In this document: positions 1 through 8,487 of the stretch, piece after piece
Position numbering within the stretch: the stretch's first letter is position 1
How the letters are laid out: each line of letters begins with the position of its first letter
Assembly: GCA_964454795.1 (NCBI GenBank)
Contig: CAYVUM010000035.1
Location: forward strand, 1-31,795
Length of the DNA: 31,795 nt
Direction of reading: 5' to 3'
DNA from: CAYVUM01 sp964454795
Lineage (GTDB): Bacteria; Pseudomonadota; Alphaproteobacteria; Rhodospirillales; Defluviicoccaceae
Translations under genes and position numbers: made by a program
The notes under the pieces: generated by a model
Seen by the model: the letters and a program-made list of their open reading frames with translations, nothing else
What the model was told of the DNA's origin: nothing
Databases searched by the model: none

Positions 1-1475
1 GGCTCTATATCGGCTATGTCGGCTTCACCATGGCGTTCTCTTTCGCGGCCGCGGCCTTGATCGAAGGGCGCATCGACGCCGCCTGGGCGCGTTGGGTCCG
101 GCCCTGGACCTTGCTGGCCTGGATCGGCCTGACCGGCGGAATCGCACTGGGCTCCTGGTGGGCCTATTACGAGCTGGGCTGGGGCGGCTGGTGGTACTGG
201 GACCCGGTCGAGAATGCCTCGTTCATGCCCTGGCTGGCCGGAACGGCACTGCTCCATTCGGCGATCGTGGTCGAGAAGCGCGACGCCCTGAAGGGCTGGA
301 CGGTGTTTCTGGCCCTGGTCGTGTTCTCGCTCAGCCTGCTTGGCACCTTCCTGGTCCGCTCCGGGGTCCTGACCTCCGTCCATGCTTTTGCCGTCGACCC
401 GGAGCGGGGCGTCTTTATCCTCGGCTTGCTGATCCTGGTCATCGGCGGCTCGCTCGCGCTGTTCGCGTGGCGGGGGCCGTCGCTCACCGGCGGCGGGGTG
501 TTCCAGCCCGTCTCCCGCGAGGGCGGTCTGCTGCTCAACAACCTGCTGCTGAGCGCCGCAACCGCCACTGTGCTGCTCGGCACCCTTTTTCCGTTGCTCT
601 ATGAGGCCGCGACCGGCGGCAAGCTGTCCGTCGGCCCGCCGTTCTTCAACGCCGTGTTCCTGCCGCTGATGGCGCCGATGGTCGTCGCGATGGCGATCGG
701 TGCCCTGTTGCCGTGGAAGCGGGGCGATCTTGCGGCGGCGCTGAGCCGGCTGTGGATCGCCGGGATCGCGGCGGCGCTGGCGGCGCTCTGGGCGTGGACC
801 TGGTATGCCGGAACGTCCTTTGTGGGCCCGCTCGGCATGGCCCTGGCCGGCTGGTTGCTGGTGGGCACGCTGGTTGAGGTGGCCGGGCGGATCCGCCTGT
901 TCGAGATGGCGCCGGCGGAGAGCCTGCGGCGGCTGATCCGCCTCCCCCGCGCTGCCGTCGGCATGACCCTTGCCCACGCCGGCCTCGCCGTCGCCATCGC
1001 CGGGATGACCGGCGCTGCCGTCTGGAAAACCGAGAGCGTCCAGGTCATGGCGCCTGGCGAGGCGGTGACTGTCGGCGGCTACACTTTCACCTTCGCTGGC
1101 GCCGGTCCGGTGCTCGGCCCCAATTACCGGGCGACCCGTGGGACGTTCCAGGTCCGCGACCGCGACGGCGATCCGGTGGCGATCCTGCTCACCGAAAAGC
1201 GCCGCTATCCCGTCGAGCAGCGGGAGACCACGGAAGCCGGCATCCACCCCACGTTCTGGGGCGATCTCTACGCCGTGATCGGCGAGGCCAAAGGCGACGG
1301 GGCGTACGTTACCCGCATCTACTTCAACCCTCTGGTCGGTTGGATCTGGAGCGGTGTGGCGATCATGGTCGTGGGCGGCCTGGTCAGCCTTTCCGACCGG
1401 CGTCTGCGGGTCGGTGCCCCGGCGAAGCGGCGAATCGCCGCCGCTGTTCCCCAAGCCAGCGCCCGACCTTCCTGA
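1..1475 (+). CDS. ccmF: Cytochrome c-type biogenesis protein CcmF (3' part; 5' end outside window)
   Basis: CcmF is the inner-membrane subunit of the system I heme lyase. It receives heme from holo-CcmE and attaches it to apocytochrome CXXCH thiols in the periplasm. The frame is open from the first bases, so the gene begins upstream; the first complete codon is at base 3. The WWD heme-handling motif (GGWWYWDPVENASF) is encoded near 180-220. Many hydrophobic segments follow, then a periplasmic domain and a last membrane helix (WIWSGVAIMVVGGLVSL) just before the TGA at 1473-1475. About 490 residues are present of the usual ~650. In most alphaproteobacteria ccmG follows directly or overlaps. Here it starts about 2.9 kb downstream. 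Identification is very secure. Confidence 0.96.
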   Translation, partial: LYIGYVGFTMAFSFAAAALIEGRIDAAWARWVRPWTLLAWIGLTGGIALGSWWAYYELGWGGWWYWDPVENASFMPWLAGTALLHSAIVVEKRDALKGWTVFLALVVFSLSLLGTFLVRSGVLTSVHAFAVDPERGVFILGLLILVIGGSLALFAWRGPSLTGGGVFQPVSREGGLLLNNLLLSAATATVLLGTLFPLLYEAATGGKLSVGPPFFNAVFLPLMAPMVVAMAIGALLPWKRGDLAAALSRLWIAGIAAALAALWAWTWYAGTSFVGPLGMALAGWLLVGTLVEVAGRIRLFEMAPAESLRRLIRLPRAAVGMTLAHAGLAVAIAGMTGAAVWKTESVQVMAPGEAVTVGGYTFTFAGAGPVLGPNYRATRGTFQVRDRDGDPVAILLTEKRRYPVEQRETTEAGIHPTFWGDLYAVIGEAKGDGAYVTRIYFNPLVGWIWSGVAIMVVGGLVSLSDRRLRVGAPAKRRIAAAVPQASARPS

Positions 1476-1522
1476 AGAAACGCCGCACATCGGGCCCGGC
1501 CAACCCAGGTTCGGACGTCCTT

Positions 1523-1582
1523 GCCACCCTGACCTGGGCCACCCTGACCTGGGCCACCCTGACCTGGGCCACCCTGACCTGG
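1523..1582. repeat. Four-copy 15-bp tandem repeat
   Basis: Four perfect head-to-tail copies of GCCACCCTGACCTGG occupy 1523-1537, 1538-1552, 1553-1567 and 1568-1582. The tract lies 48 bases after the ccmF stop and is not in a convincing gene. The unit length is a multiple of three, so it would be frame-neutral if translated, but nothing around it looks like protein. It is a minisatellite-type tract that may vary in copy number by slippage. No function can be read from it. Confidence 0.93.
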
Positions 1583-1734
1583 GGACGGCGTTCTGCGGCG
1601 GCTGAGGCGAACCGCCGGTGGCGCCGGCCCGGCGGCGAAATCGGTCTTGCGGACCGCAGGGTGTGGCGTATTCTGAAAGCGGGCTCTTGGAGCGTTTCCG
1701 GGTCCCCGCTGCCGACAACCTCAGGAGACCGACA

Positions 1735-2895
1735 ATGTTGTCAAAAAGTTTGCGGCGGCCGGCTCTAGTCTTCGCGCTTGGTTCACTGATCCTGGGTGCG
1801 GACCTGGCTTTGGCCGATACCGGGAAACTTGCGCGGATCGTCTGGCCGAAGACGTACCTGCTGGCGACCGGAACTGCGGCGGGGACCTATTATCCAGTGG
1901 GACTGGCACTGGCCGCACTGATCGATACGCAGTTGCGGACCCGTGAAGAATTCACGATGGCGGCGATCAACACGGCCGGTTCCTTCGAAAATCTCAAGAA
2001 AATTCGGGATGGAGAGGTGCAGTTTGCACTTGCGCAAGGTTTTCTCGCGATCCACGCCGCTGCGGGAACCGGCCCTTTCGGTCCCGACTCTGACAGCCCC
2101 GGAAAAGTCGATAGCCTTCGCGCCGTAGCACAATTGTGGCCTGATGTTGAGCATATTTTGCTCGATGACCGGTTCGTCAAAAGCGGGACGGTTGATGATC
2201 TGCGGGCGGCCTTCGGTGAGCGGGCGGCCTTTGGCAGAGAGCAGTCAGGTGCCCTCCGGACCACCCAGGAAATTCTTGGCGCGCTCGGGTTCCGCGTGGC
2301 CGACGACTTCCGTCTCGTTGACACTCCTTATCAGGAAAGCGCCGAACTTTTTGAACACGGTGATGTCGCCGTGATCAGCGCGCCCGGCGGCGTTCCTGTA
2401 CCGGCGATCGGCCGGGCGATTGCCACATCGGCCTATGGCGCTACCCTTCTCGAGTTTACGGATGAGCACTTGGCCCGGGTGAATTCGGCCATCGGCGCGG
2501 TCGATGGACCAAGCCTCCGCGAAGACGCTGCCCCTCAAGACCTGTTCTTCCGATATGTCATCGCTGCGGATACCTACCCTGGTCAAAGGGAGAGCGTAGA
2601 GACCCTTGCGCAGCCGAACCTGCTCGTGGTTCGTGCCGATGTGAGCGAAGTCCATGTCTGCTGGATTACCAGGACGATCTTCGATAATCTTCAGTTTCTT
2701 TATGATACTCACCCGGCGGCCCGGGAGATCGATCCCGACAAAGCGATCCCGTCAATTCCGGTGAAGCTGCATCCCGGTGCCGCGCTCTACTTCGAAGGGA
2801 AGGAGTGTCCGGCGCTGGCAACCGAAGCCGGCGGTCTGCCGGGCGACCGGGCGTTGAACGCTCCGGCTGCGGAGGCGATCGGGTTCCTGCGGTGA
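1735..2895 (+). CDS. TAXI family TRAP transporter solute-binding protein
   Basis: This is a periplasmic binding protein of the TAXI type, the extracytoplasmic component of some TRAP transporters for small carboxylates. The ATG at 1735 is chosen because CAGGAG lies about 7 bases upstream and it opens a clean Sec signal peptide (MLSKSLRRPALVFALGSLIL...), with likely cleavage after LALA at residue 27. An upstream in-frame start would add an Arg-rich, non-secretory extension. The mature N-terminus has the family pattern YLLATGTAAGTYYPVGLALA, followed by INTAGSFENLKKIRDGEVQFALAQ and a later LRAVAQLWPD block. Length is 386 residues, slightly long for the family. No TRAP membrane subunit (DctM or fused DctQM) is in the window, so it is an orphan. 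It interrupts the ccm cluster and looks like acquired cargo. Its substrate is unknown. Confidence 0.85.
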   Translation: MLSKSLRRPALVFALGSLILGADLALADTGKLARIVWPKTYLLATGTAAGTYYPVGLALAALIDTQLRTREEFTMAAINTAGSFENLKKIRDGEVQFALAQGFLAIHAAAGTGPFGPDSDSPGKVDSLRAVAQLWPDVEHILLDDRFVKSGTVDDLRAAFGERAAFGREQSGALRTTQEILGALGFRVADDFRLVDTPYQESAELFEHGDVAVISAPGGVPVPAIGRAIATSAYGATLLEFTDEHLARVNSAIGAVDGPSLREDAAPQDLFFRYVIAADTYPGQRESVETLAQPNLLVVRADVSEVHVCWITRTIFDNLQFLYDTHPAAREIDPDKAIPSIPVKLHPGAALYFEGKECPALATEAGGLPGDRALNAPAAEAIGFLR

Positions 2896-3057
2896 CGGAG
2901 ACTGTCCCGCCGGGTCGGGGTCAGGCAGGAGGCGGTCCCCGGCTGATACGGGTCATCAGGACGCCACGCCTCTTGTTCGCGTTGTTGGGCTGGAAATCTG
3001 ACGCGAAAGTGCGAGATGGCGTGCCGGCGCAAATCTGCGCGCGCGACGGCTGATGTC

Positions 3058-4032
3058 TCAATCCGGGCCGCTTGCCAGCGTGGAGGCAACTTCCCAGCCG
3101 AGGGTGCTGGCCACCTCCCGGCAGGTCTGGCCGTATCGTTCGCCCATGCGCACGTATTCCAGCGACCCGGACCGCCCCTCGAAGTCCGTGTAGAAGCCGG
3201 TCAGGCGAATGTATTGGCCTTCCTCGACGCCGATCTCAGCCGTGTTGAAGTCCAGAGACGCAATGCCATTGCCGACGCGTCGCCCCATAAAGTCTTCGAT
3301 GATCCAATCGTAGAACATACCTTTTTTGTCTATTTTGAGACGACGCGATTCAAATTTGACCCTGAAGAATTGGCCATTGCGCAATCCTTCAAAAACACCA
3401 GTAATTTTTGGATCAATGAATCCTTCATCGTCCAGAACGGTTACGGAGCCGTATCCGTCCCAGTATTTTGAAGGGTCCGTCACGTCCGGGGGCAAATCCG
3501 GAACGATCGCCGGTCTGCCTTCGTCCGCCTGTGTTGTTTTTCGGTAGAAATAGCAATATTGACCAATAATTTTTGTGCGTCGGTCAACCGATTCAGCGAA
3601 ATGGTCAATAAATTGCCCGAGGTGCTGCGAGTCGATATTCAAAATTTTCATGAATTCGACGAAGCTGGAAACCAAAGAAAGCACGGCATCAGCTTGTTTA
3701 GGGGTCAAATCATTCTTTTTGAACGATGCCGCCGTTTCCGCGACATAATCCATGTCGTCGATTGAAAGATCGTGCTTCTGAATAATGGACTGCAGGCTAT
3801 CGATCTGCCCTTTTCTGTACTCGGACCATTGCCACATCAGCACAAAAACGCAAATAACAAAAAAAGCAGCCGGGCCGCCGACCTCGATCGCGACTTTACC
3901 TCCGGGTCCCAGATCCTGAGACTGGATCCATTTGGCCACATTGCCCTTGCTAAGGGCGAGATAGATAATCAGGGTCGGGATGAGTGGGATCAGGAAGAGC
4001 AGGACGACTTCCAGGAATGCGCTGCTGACCAT
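3058..4032 (-). CDS. Two-TM membrane protein of unknown function
   Basis: I do not recognise this 324-residue protein. Two hydrophobic helices are visible at about residues 7-27 (VVLLFLIPLIPTLIIYLAL) and 53-69 (AAFFVICVFVLMW). A charged, helical-looking region follows (about 70-165). The C-terminal part (about 190-305) is rich in aromatic and alternating residues and looks beta-stranded. The C-terminus carries a short duplication, EVASTL-GW-EVASTL. The start is well supported: AAGGAGG lies just upstream of the ATG (4032-4030) on the minus strand. Base composition is clearly more AT-rich than the neighbours, with runs such as AAAAATTTTC, which suggests horizontal acquisition. It converges on the TAXI gene and lies inside the split ccm cluster. 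The coding call is solid but the function is open. Confidence 0.8.
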   Translation of the reverse strand: MVSSAFLEVVLLFLIPLIPTLIIYLALSKGNVAKWIQSQDLGPGGKVAIEVGGPAAFFVICVFVLMWQWSEYRKGQIDSLQSIIQKHDLSIDDMDYVAETAASFKKNDLTPKQADAVLSLVSSFVEFMKILNIDSQHLGQFIDHFAESVDRRTKIIGQYCYFYRKTTQADEGRPAIVPDLPPDVTDPSKYWDGYGSVTVLDDEGFIDPKITGVFEGLRNGQFFRVKFESRRLKIDKKGMFYDWIIEDFMGRRVGNGIASLDFNTAEIGVEEGQYIRLTGFYTDFEGRSGSLEYVRMGERYGQTCREVASTLGWEVASTLASGPD

Positions 4033-4338
4033 GCTCCCTCCTTGGCCGCCGCGACAGAGTCATCGCTGCAAGCACCGAATCACGAAACCGGGCCGCGACG
4101 CCCGCACCACCTCCGTCGTGACTGTTCCGCCATTTCCCTCACCTTATTGGGTTGTTTATACCACCCGAAGGCAGCGGAGCGCAATATTTTTGTCATGTTC
4201 TCCCCCAATCGGCATTCCCGCCTGGCGTTCCCGGCCGGGGCGATGATGCCGCCCGTTGCGTCTCCGTCCGATGGGAAGGCAAAGGCGGTAACGACAGGTC
4301 TTCCACGGGCGGCAGGGAGCGATTATTTTTCAGGGGCG
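4033..4338. other. Noncoding gap between divergent genes
   Basis: This 306-base region separates the minus-strand membrane protein from ccmG. Apart from a possible minus-strand promoter at 4155-4184, I see no repeat, RNA gene or terminator. The frame of ccmG stays open through this region, and other in-frame ATGs exist near 4195 and 4243. The encoded sequence there does not resemble CcmG. Confidence 0.5.
4155..4184 (-). promoter_or_regulatory. Possible sigma70-type promoter for the minus-strand membrane protein
   Basis: Read on the minus strand, TTGCGC (4184-4179) is followed after 18 bases by TATAAA (4160-4155), about 125 bases upstream of the membrane-protein start. This AT-rich spot stands out in GC-rich surroundings. 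It is a weak match by eye only, and no transcript start is known. Confidence 0.28.
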
Positions 4339-4953
4339 ATGATCAGCGTGGATGAAAGTCTCCCGTCCGACCCGCCTGCCGGCGGCCCTGCCGTGGCACG
4401 GTTCCCGCGCAACGCAGCCTCGCGGCTGGTTTACCTGGCGCCGCTGCTGCTGTTCCTGGTGCTGGCGGGGGCGTTCTGGATCGGCCTTGGCCGCGACCCG
4501 CATTCGGTGCCCTCGGCGCTGATCGACCAGCCGGTGCCAGCCTTCGCTCTTGCCCCGATCCAGGGGCGCGCCACCGGTTTGAGCCGTGAGGATCTGAAAG
4601 GCCAAGTCAGCCTGCTCAATGTGTTCGGGTCCTGGTGTGCGGCGTGCCGGATCGAGCATCCGCTGTTGATGCGGCTTGCCGATGAACGGGTGATTCCGAT
4701 CTACGGCGTTGACTGGCGGGAACCCGACCGGGCGGCCGGTCCAGCCTGGCTCGCCCGCCACGGCGATCCCTATACGCGGATCGGCGATGATCCGGACAGC
4801 AAGGCAGCGATCGCCCTCGGCGTCACCGGGGCGCCCGAGACGTTCGTCATCGATGCCGAGGGTATGATCCGCTACAAGCACATCGGCCCGATCACCGCCG
4901 ATGTATGGACCTCAACGCTTTGGCCGATCGTCGAACGTTTGCGCGCCGAGTGA
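4339..4953 (+). CDS. ccmG: Thiol:disulfide interchange protein CcmG/DsbE
   Basis: CcmG is a membrane-anchored periplasmic thioredoxin that keeps the CXXCH cysteines of apocytochromes c reduced for heme attachment, working with CcmH. With the ATG at 4339 the protein has 204 residues, a cytoplasmic N-tail, one membrane anchor (about 31-50, LVYLAPLLLFLVLAGAFWIG) and a thioredoxin fold with the active site SWCAAC (Cys100 and Cys103). The family cis-proline region GVTGAPETFVID lies near the C-terminus. AGGGGCG precedes the chosen ATG. The frame is open far upstream, but that part is antisense to the neighbouring gene. Its stop overlaps the ccmH start in TGATG. Unusually, it is not adjacent to ccmF. 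Confidence 0.93.
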   Translation: MISVDESLPSDPPAGGPAVARFPRNAASRLVYLAPLLLFLVLAGAFWIGLGRDPHSVPSALIDQPVPAFALAPIQGRATGLSREDLKGQVSLLNVFGSWCAACRIEHPLLMRLADERVIPIYGVDWREPDRAAGPAWLARHGDPYTRIGDDPDSKAAIALGVTGAPETFVIDAEGMIRYKHIGPITADVWTSTLWPIVERLRAE

Positions 4954-5429
4954 TGGCGGCGCCCGGACTGGGCGCGGTGCTGATCGCGGCCCTGGTGACG
5001 GGCGGAACAGCGATGGCCGTGCAGCCGGACGAAGTCCTCGCCGACCCGGCCCTCGAAGCCCGCGCCCGCGAGATCAGCCGCGAGTTGCGCTGCCTCGTCT
5101 GCCAGAACCAGTCGATCGACGATTCCGATGCCGAACTGGCCCGCGACCTCCGGCTGCTGGTCCGCGAGCGGCTCATGACCGGCGACAGCGATCAGGCCGT
5201 CCTCGATTACGTCACTTCCCGCTACGGCGATTTTGTCCTGCTCGAACCACCGTTCCGACCGGATACCTATGCCCTCTGGCTCGGTCCGGCGGTCATCGTC
5301 GGCGCCGGCGCGGTGGCGCTGGCAGCGGTGCTGCGCCGGCGGCGGCGTGCTGCCGCGGAAGCCCTGGCGCCGCTGTCGGCCGAGGAAGAACGGCGGATCG
5401 CCGATTTGCTCGCGGACGAACAGCGGTGA
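4953..5429 (+). CDS. ccmH: Cytochrome c-type biogenesis protein CcmH (CycL)
   Basis: CcmH is a small periplasmic thiol oxidoreductase of the heme lyase complex that acts on apocytochrome c. The ATG at 4953 overlaps the ccmG stop (TGATG). An earlier in-frame ATG at 4905 is possible but would add 16 residues ahead of the signal peptide. From 4953 the protein has 158 residues: a signal peptide (1-22, ending GGTAMA), the hallmark LRCLVCQNQ motif (Cys47 and Cys50) with SIDDSDAELARDLR after it, then a C-terminal membrane helix (about 105-126) followed by RRRRR. This is the short form without the fused TPR part, which is the separate ccmI gene downstream. Translational coupling along ccmG-H-I is likely. 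Confidence 0.95.
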   Translation: MAAPGLGAVLIAALVTGGTAMAVQPDEVLADPALEARAREISRELRCLVCQNQSIDDSDAELARDLRLLVRERLMTGDSDQAVLDYVTSRYGDFVLLEPPFRPDTYALWLGPAVIVGAGAVALAAVLRRRRRAAAEALAPLSAEEERRIADLLADEQR

Positions 5430-6580
5430 TCGGACTGTGGGTCGCGGTGGCGGCAGCATGCCTTGCCGTGGCGGCGGCCCTTGCCTGGCCCCTGCTGCGT
5501 CGTGGTCGTCCGCACCTCGCCGAACGCTCCGCCTACGATCTTGCCGTGTGGGGCGATCAGCTCGCCGAGATCGACCGGGATGAAGAGCGCGGCCTGATCG
5601 ATGCGGCCCAGGCCGAGGCGGCGCGGATCGAGGTCAAGCGGCGGATCCTGGCGGGAACGGCGGGAGAGCAGGTCCGCAGCAGCCGTCTTGCCCCGGACCG
5701 TTCACCGGTGCTGGCAACCCTCATGGCGGTCGCGGTGCCGGCCGTCGCCGTAGCGGCCTATCTCGCTATCGGCGCACCGCGACTGCCCGATCAGCCGCTT
5801 GCCGCCCGGTCCGACCGGTCGGGGGCCAGCGCCGCGGACCGCCCGGCTGAGGCCGCTGCCCTGGGGCTCGACGCTGCGATCGCCGGCCTGAAGCAGCGCC
5901 TTGCGGTGGATCCGCGCAATCTCGAAGCGTGGCTAATGCTGGCCCGCGCCCAGCTGGCGATGGAGAATTATCCCGAGGCGGCGAGCGCATTGCGCCAGGC
6001 GTGGGATCTGAGCGGGCGAACGGCCGCGATCGGTGCCCGATACGGTGAAGCCCTGGTCAGGGCTGGCGCGGGAGACGTCACCGGCGAGGCCAGGGCGGCG
6101 TTTGCTGCGGTCCTGGCCGCCGATCCGCGCAATCCCCGGGCGCGCTACTATCTGGCATTGGCCCGGGCGCAGGATGGCGACATCGCCGGCGCCCTGCAGG
6201 GCTGGGTCGATCTGGTCGCGCTCGCACCAGAGGGGGCGCCCTGGTTGCCGCAGGTCCGGGAGCAGATCGATCGCGCCGCCGCCGATCTCGGTATCGACCC
6301 TGCGGCCCTGAACCCGTCTTTGGACCTGCCAGCGGCGTTACCTTCAGACGGCACCGGCCTCCCGGTACCGACCCGTGAACAGGCGGAAGCAGCCGGGGCC
6401 CTGCCGCCCGAGCAGCGGGCCGCGTTCATCCAGGCGATGGTCGGCCGTCTCGAAGCCCGCCTGGAGGACGATCCCGGCGATCGCGACGGCTGGCTCCGCC
6501 TCGCCCGCGCCTGGGACGTTCTGGGCGAACCGGACAAGGCCGAGGCGGCCCGGGCGCGGGCCGCTGCCCTCGATCCTTGA
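5426..6580 (+). CDS. ccmI: Cytochrome c biogenesis protein CcmI (CycH), TPR apocytochrome chaperone
   Basis: CcmI binds the C-termini of apocytochromes c and delivers them to the CcmF/CcmH heme-ligation complex. The GTG at 5426 overlaps the ccmH stop in GTGA and gives 384 residues. The N-terminus is a membrane helix (VIGLWVAVAAACLAVAAALAWPLL), followed by a charged cytoplasmic region with the family signature DLAVWGDQLAEIDRDEERGLI. A second membrane helix lies near residues 90-114. The periplasmic part has TPR-like helices (LEAWLMLARAQLAMENYPEA, PRARYYLALARAQDGD, RDGWLRLARAWDVLGEPDKA). It is the last gene of the cluster. The open frame upstream of 5426 is antisense or out-of-frame noise over ccmH. 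Confidence 0.93.
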   Translation: MIGLWVAVAAACLAVAAALAWPLLRRGRPHLAERSAYDLAVWGDQLAEIDRDEERGLIDAAQAEAARIEVKRRILAGTAGEQVRSSRLAPDRSPVLATLMAVAVPAVAVAAYLAIGAPRLPDQPLAARSDRSGASAADRPAEAAALGLDAAIAGLKQRLAVDPRNLEAWLMLARAQLAMENYPEAASALRQAWDLSGRTAAIGARYGEALVRAGAGDVTGEARAAFAAVLAADPRNPRARYYLALARAQDGDIAGALQGWVDLVALAPEGAPWLPQVREQIDRAAADLGIDPAALNPSLDLPAALPSDGTGLPVPTREQAEAAGALPPEQRAAFIQAMVGRLEARLEDDPGDRDGWLRLARAWDVLGEPDKAEAARARAAALDP

Positions 6581-6852
6581 GACATTTCGAGGCGGGCCGC
6601 CTGCCGCTTCGCCACCGCCGTTAAGGCTTTGAAAATGGGACCGGCTCCACACCCTTGTGGACCGGATCGCGGATCAGGGCACCGACGGCGATGCCGGTCG
6701 GCCTCCGGGCCGCGCCGGGCTTTCCACTCGCCAACCCCGGAGTGTTCCGTTATGCAACACACGGCATCGGGAGCGGGCGCTGCCCGCTGGACGTCGGTCG
6801 GACCGGCGGCCTCTCCCCGGCCTCACCCAAGCAAGAAAGACCCGAGGGCGGC

Positions 6853-8370
6853 GTGAACGCTTCGACCACCGGCATCGGCACGAAAATCGCCTTCGGTGCC
6901 GGCTGGATGCTGCTCGCCCGCTTCGGCGTGCGGAGCATCGGCTTCATCTCCACGATTATTCTGGCCCGCATCCTGGTACCGGAGGATTTCGGTCTGGTCG
7001 CCTTGGCGATGGTTGTGGTCGCCGGTCTGGAAGCGATGAGTGAGCTCAGCTTCCACGTCTATCTGATCTCTCACCAGGATACCGAGCGACGACATTACGA
7101 TACCGTCTGGACGCTGTCGATCCTCCGCGGTGTTCTGATCGCGTCCTTATTGTGGGTAAGTGCGCCTTATGCAGCGGATTTTTTCGAAGATCAGAGGATA
7201 TCAGCGATTGTCCAGGTGATTGCGTTAGCGCCTTTGCTGCGAGGGTTTGAGAATGTTGGAATCGTAGATTTTCAGAAAGAGTTTCAATTCAGCCGTGATT
7301 TTTCTTTAACGATCAGAATGAAAATGATTTCATTTGTCGTGACGATTCTGATGGCATTGCTCCTTGAGAATTATTGGGCATTGGTTGCCGGGATTGTTGT
7401 GGGTCGAGCCGGAGGACTGATCCTCAGCTTCTTAATGCACCCCTTTCGGCCCCGCTGGTCGCTCGCAGCCGTTCGCGAAATCTTCGGTTATTCCAGTTGG
7501 TTGCTGGCGACCAGCATGATCATGTTCTTGCGCAACCGCAGTGATCATCTCATTCTCGCCAAGCTGCTCGGCGCCGGCCCGCTCGGTGTTTACACGGTCG
7601 CTTTCGATATCGCCGAGCTGGCGGGAACAGAGGTGCTCGCCCCGATCCGCCGCGCCTTTCTGCCGGGATTTTCCCGGCTGGCGGAGGATCGCCTCGGCTT
7701 GACGCGGCTGTACGTGGACAGCACAGCCATTGTCGCCTTGCTGATGTGCCCGGTGGCGATCGGCCTCGGGCTTACCGCCGACCCGCTTGTCCGCGTCCTG
7801 CTCGGATCGAACTGGCTGGATGCGATCCCGCTGATCGAAATCTTTTCCCTTTATGCATTTGTGAACATCTGGGAAACGAACACAACCCCGGTCTTTCTCG
7901 CCCTCAAGCGTCCCTCGGTGATTACATGGATCGGCGTCGGCACCACAGCAGTGCTGCTGCCACTGCTTTGGCTGGGCGCTTCGACCTGGGGGACGGCAGG
8001 TGCTGCCGTCGCGATGGTCGGGGTTGTGATCGTCAACCTCGTGGCGCGGGTGGCGCTTCTCGCCGTCTGGCTGAAGCTGCCAGCCTCCCTGTTCGTGGCC
8101 CGCACCTGGCGAATCCTCGCCGCGCTCGCGGTGATGGTCGCCGCGGTTCTGGCGGTTCAATCGTCGCTGCCGCCGGCCACCGACGTGCTATCGGCATTCC
8201 TGAACCTCCTCATTCAGGTTGGGGTGGGCGCGGCCGCGTACACGGGCAGCGTCGGCGCGTTCTGGTGGATCAGCGGCCAGCCGGATGGTGCCGAAGCCCA
8301 GATCATCAGCTTCTGCCGCCAGTCGCTGCGTGGATGGGGACGGCCGGCGCCGGAAGGTCAGCATCCGTGA
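6853..8370 (+). CDS. Wzx-like polysaccharide flippase
   Basis: This is a MOP-superfamily flippase that would move undecaprenyl-linked glycans, or a related lipid-linked sugar, across the inner membrane. The GTG at 6853 starts a 505-residue protein and follows the purine-rich stretch CCGAGGGCG. An upstream in-frame ATG (6655) would add a low-complexity leader with no homology look. The N-terminal signature is GAGWMLLARFGVRSIGFISTIILARILVPEDFGLVALA, as in WzxC-type proteins, followed by about 12-14 hydrophobic segments. Codons in the middle (about 7140-7440) are visibly AT-richer than at both ends, which suggests a mosaic or transferred gene. It pairs with the glycosyltransferase downstream. 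The transported glycan is unknown. Confidence 0.85.
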   Translation: MNASTTGIGTKIAFGAGWMLLARFGVRSIGFISTIILARILVPEDFGLVALAMVVVAGLEAMSELSFHVYLISHQDTERRHYDTVWTLSILRGVLIASLLWVSAPYAADFFEDQRISAIVQVIALAPLLRGFENVGIVDFQKEFQFSRDFSLTIRMKMISFVVTILMALLLENYWALVAGIVVGRAGGLILSFLMHPFRPRWSLAAVREIFGYSSWLLATSMIMFLRNRSDHLILAKLLGAGPLGVYTVAFDIAELAGTEVLAPIRRAFLPGFSRLAEDRLGLTRLYVDSTAIVALLMCPVAIGLGLTADPLVRVLLGSNWLDAIPLIEIFSLYAFVNIWETNTTPVFLALKRPSVITWIGVGTTAVLLPLLWLGASTWGTAGAAVAMVGVVIVNLVARVALLAVWLKLPASLFVARTWRILAALAVMVAAVLAVQSSLPPATDVLSAFLNLLIQVGVGAAAYTGSVGAFWWISGQPDGAEAQIISFCRQSLRGWGRPAPEGQHP

Positions 8371-8487
8371 GCCGCGGCGATGGGCGAACACAAACCAGTA
8401 CACGTCGAAACGCCGGCGCCAGTCGTCCTGTCCCAGCGCAGCGCTAAAGAACATACCGCGACGTTGTCCGCGGAGTTGGAGACGCGT

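Noticed and set aside
1523..1582. CRISPR-like array
   Set aside because: The 15-bp units abut with no spacers and no cas genes are near. It is a simple tandem repeat.
3058..4032. Cap15-type CBASS effector (two TM plus beta-barrel)
   Set aside because: The outline is similar, but a long helical linker precedes the beta part, no recognisable barrel motif was seen, and no cyclic-nucleotide synthase or other CBASS gene is nearby.
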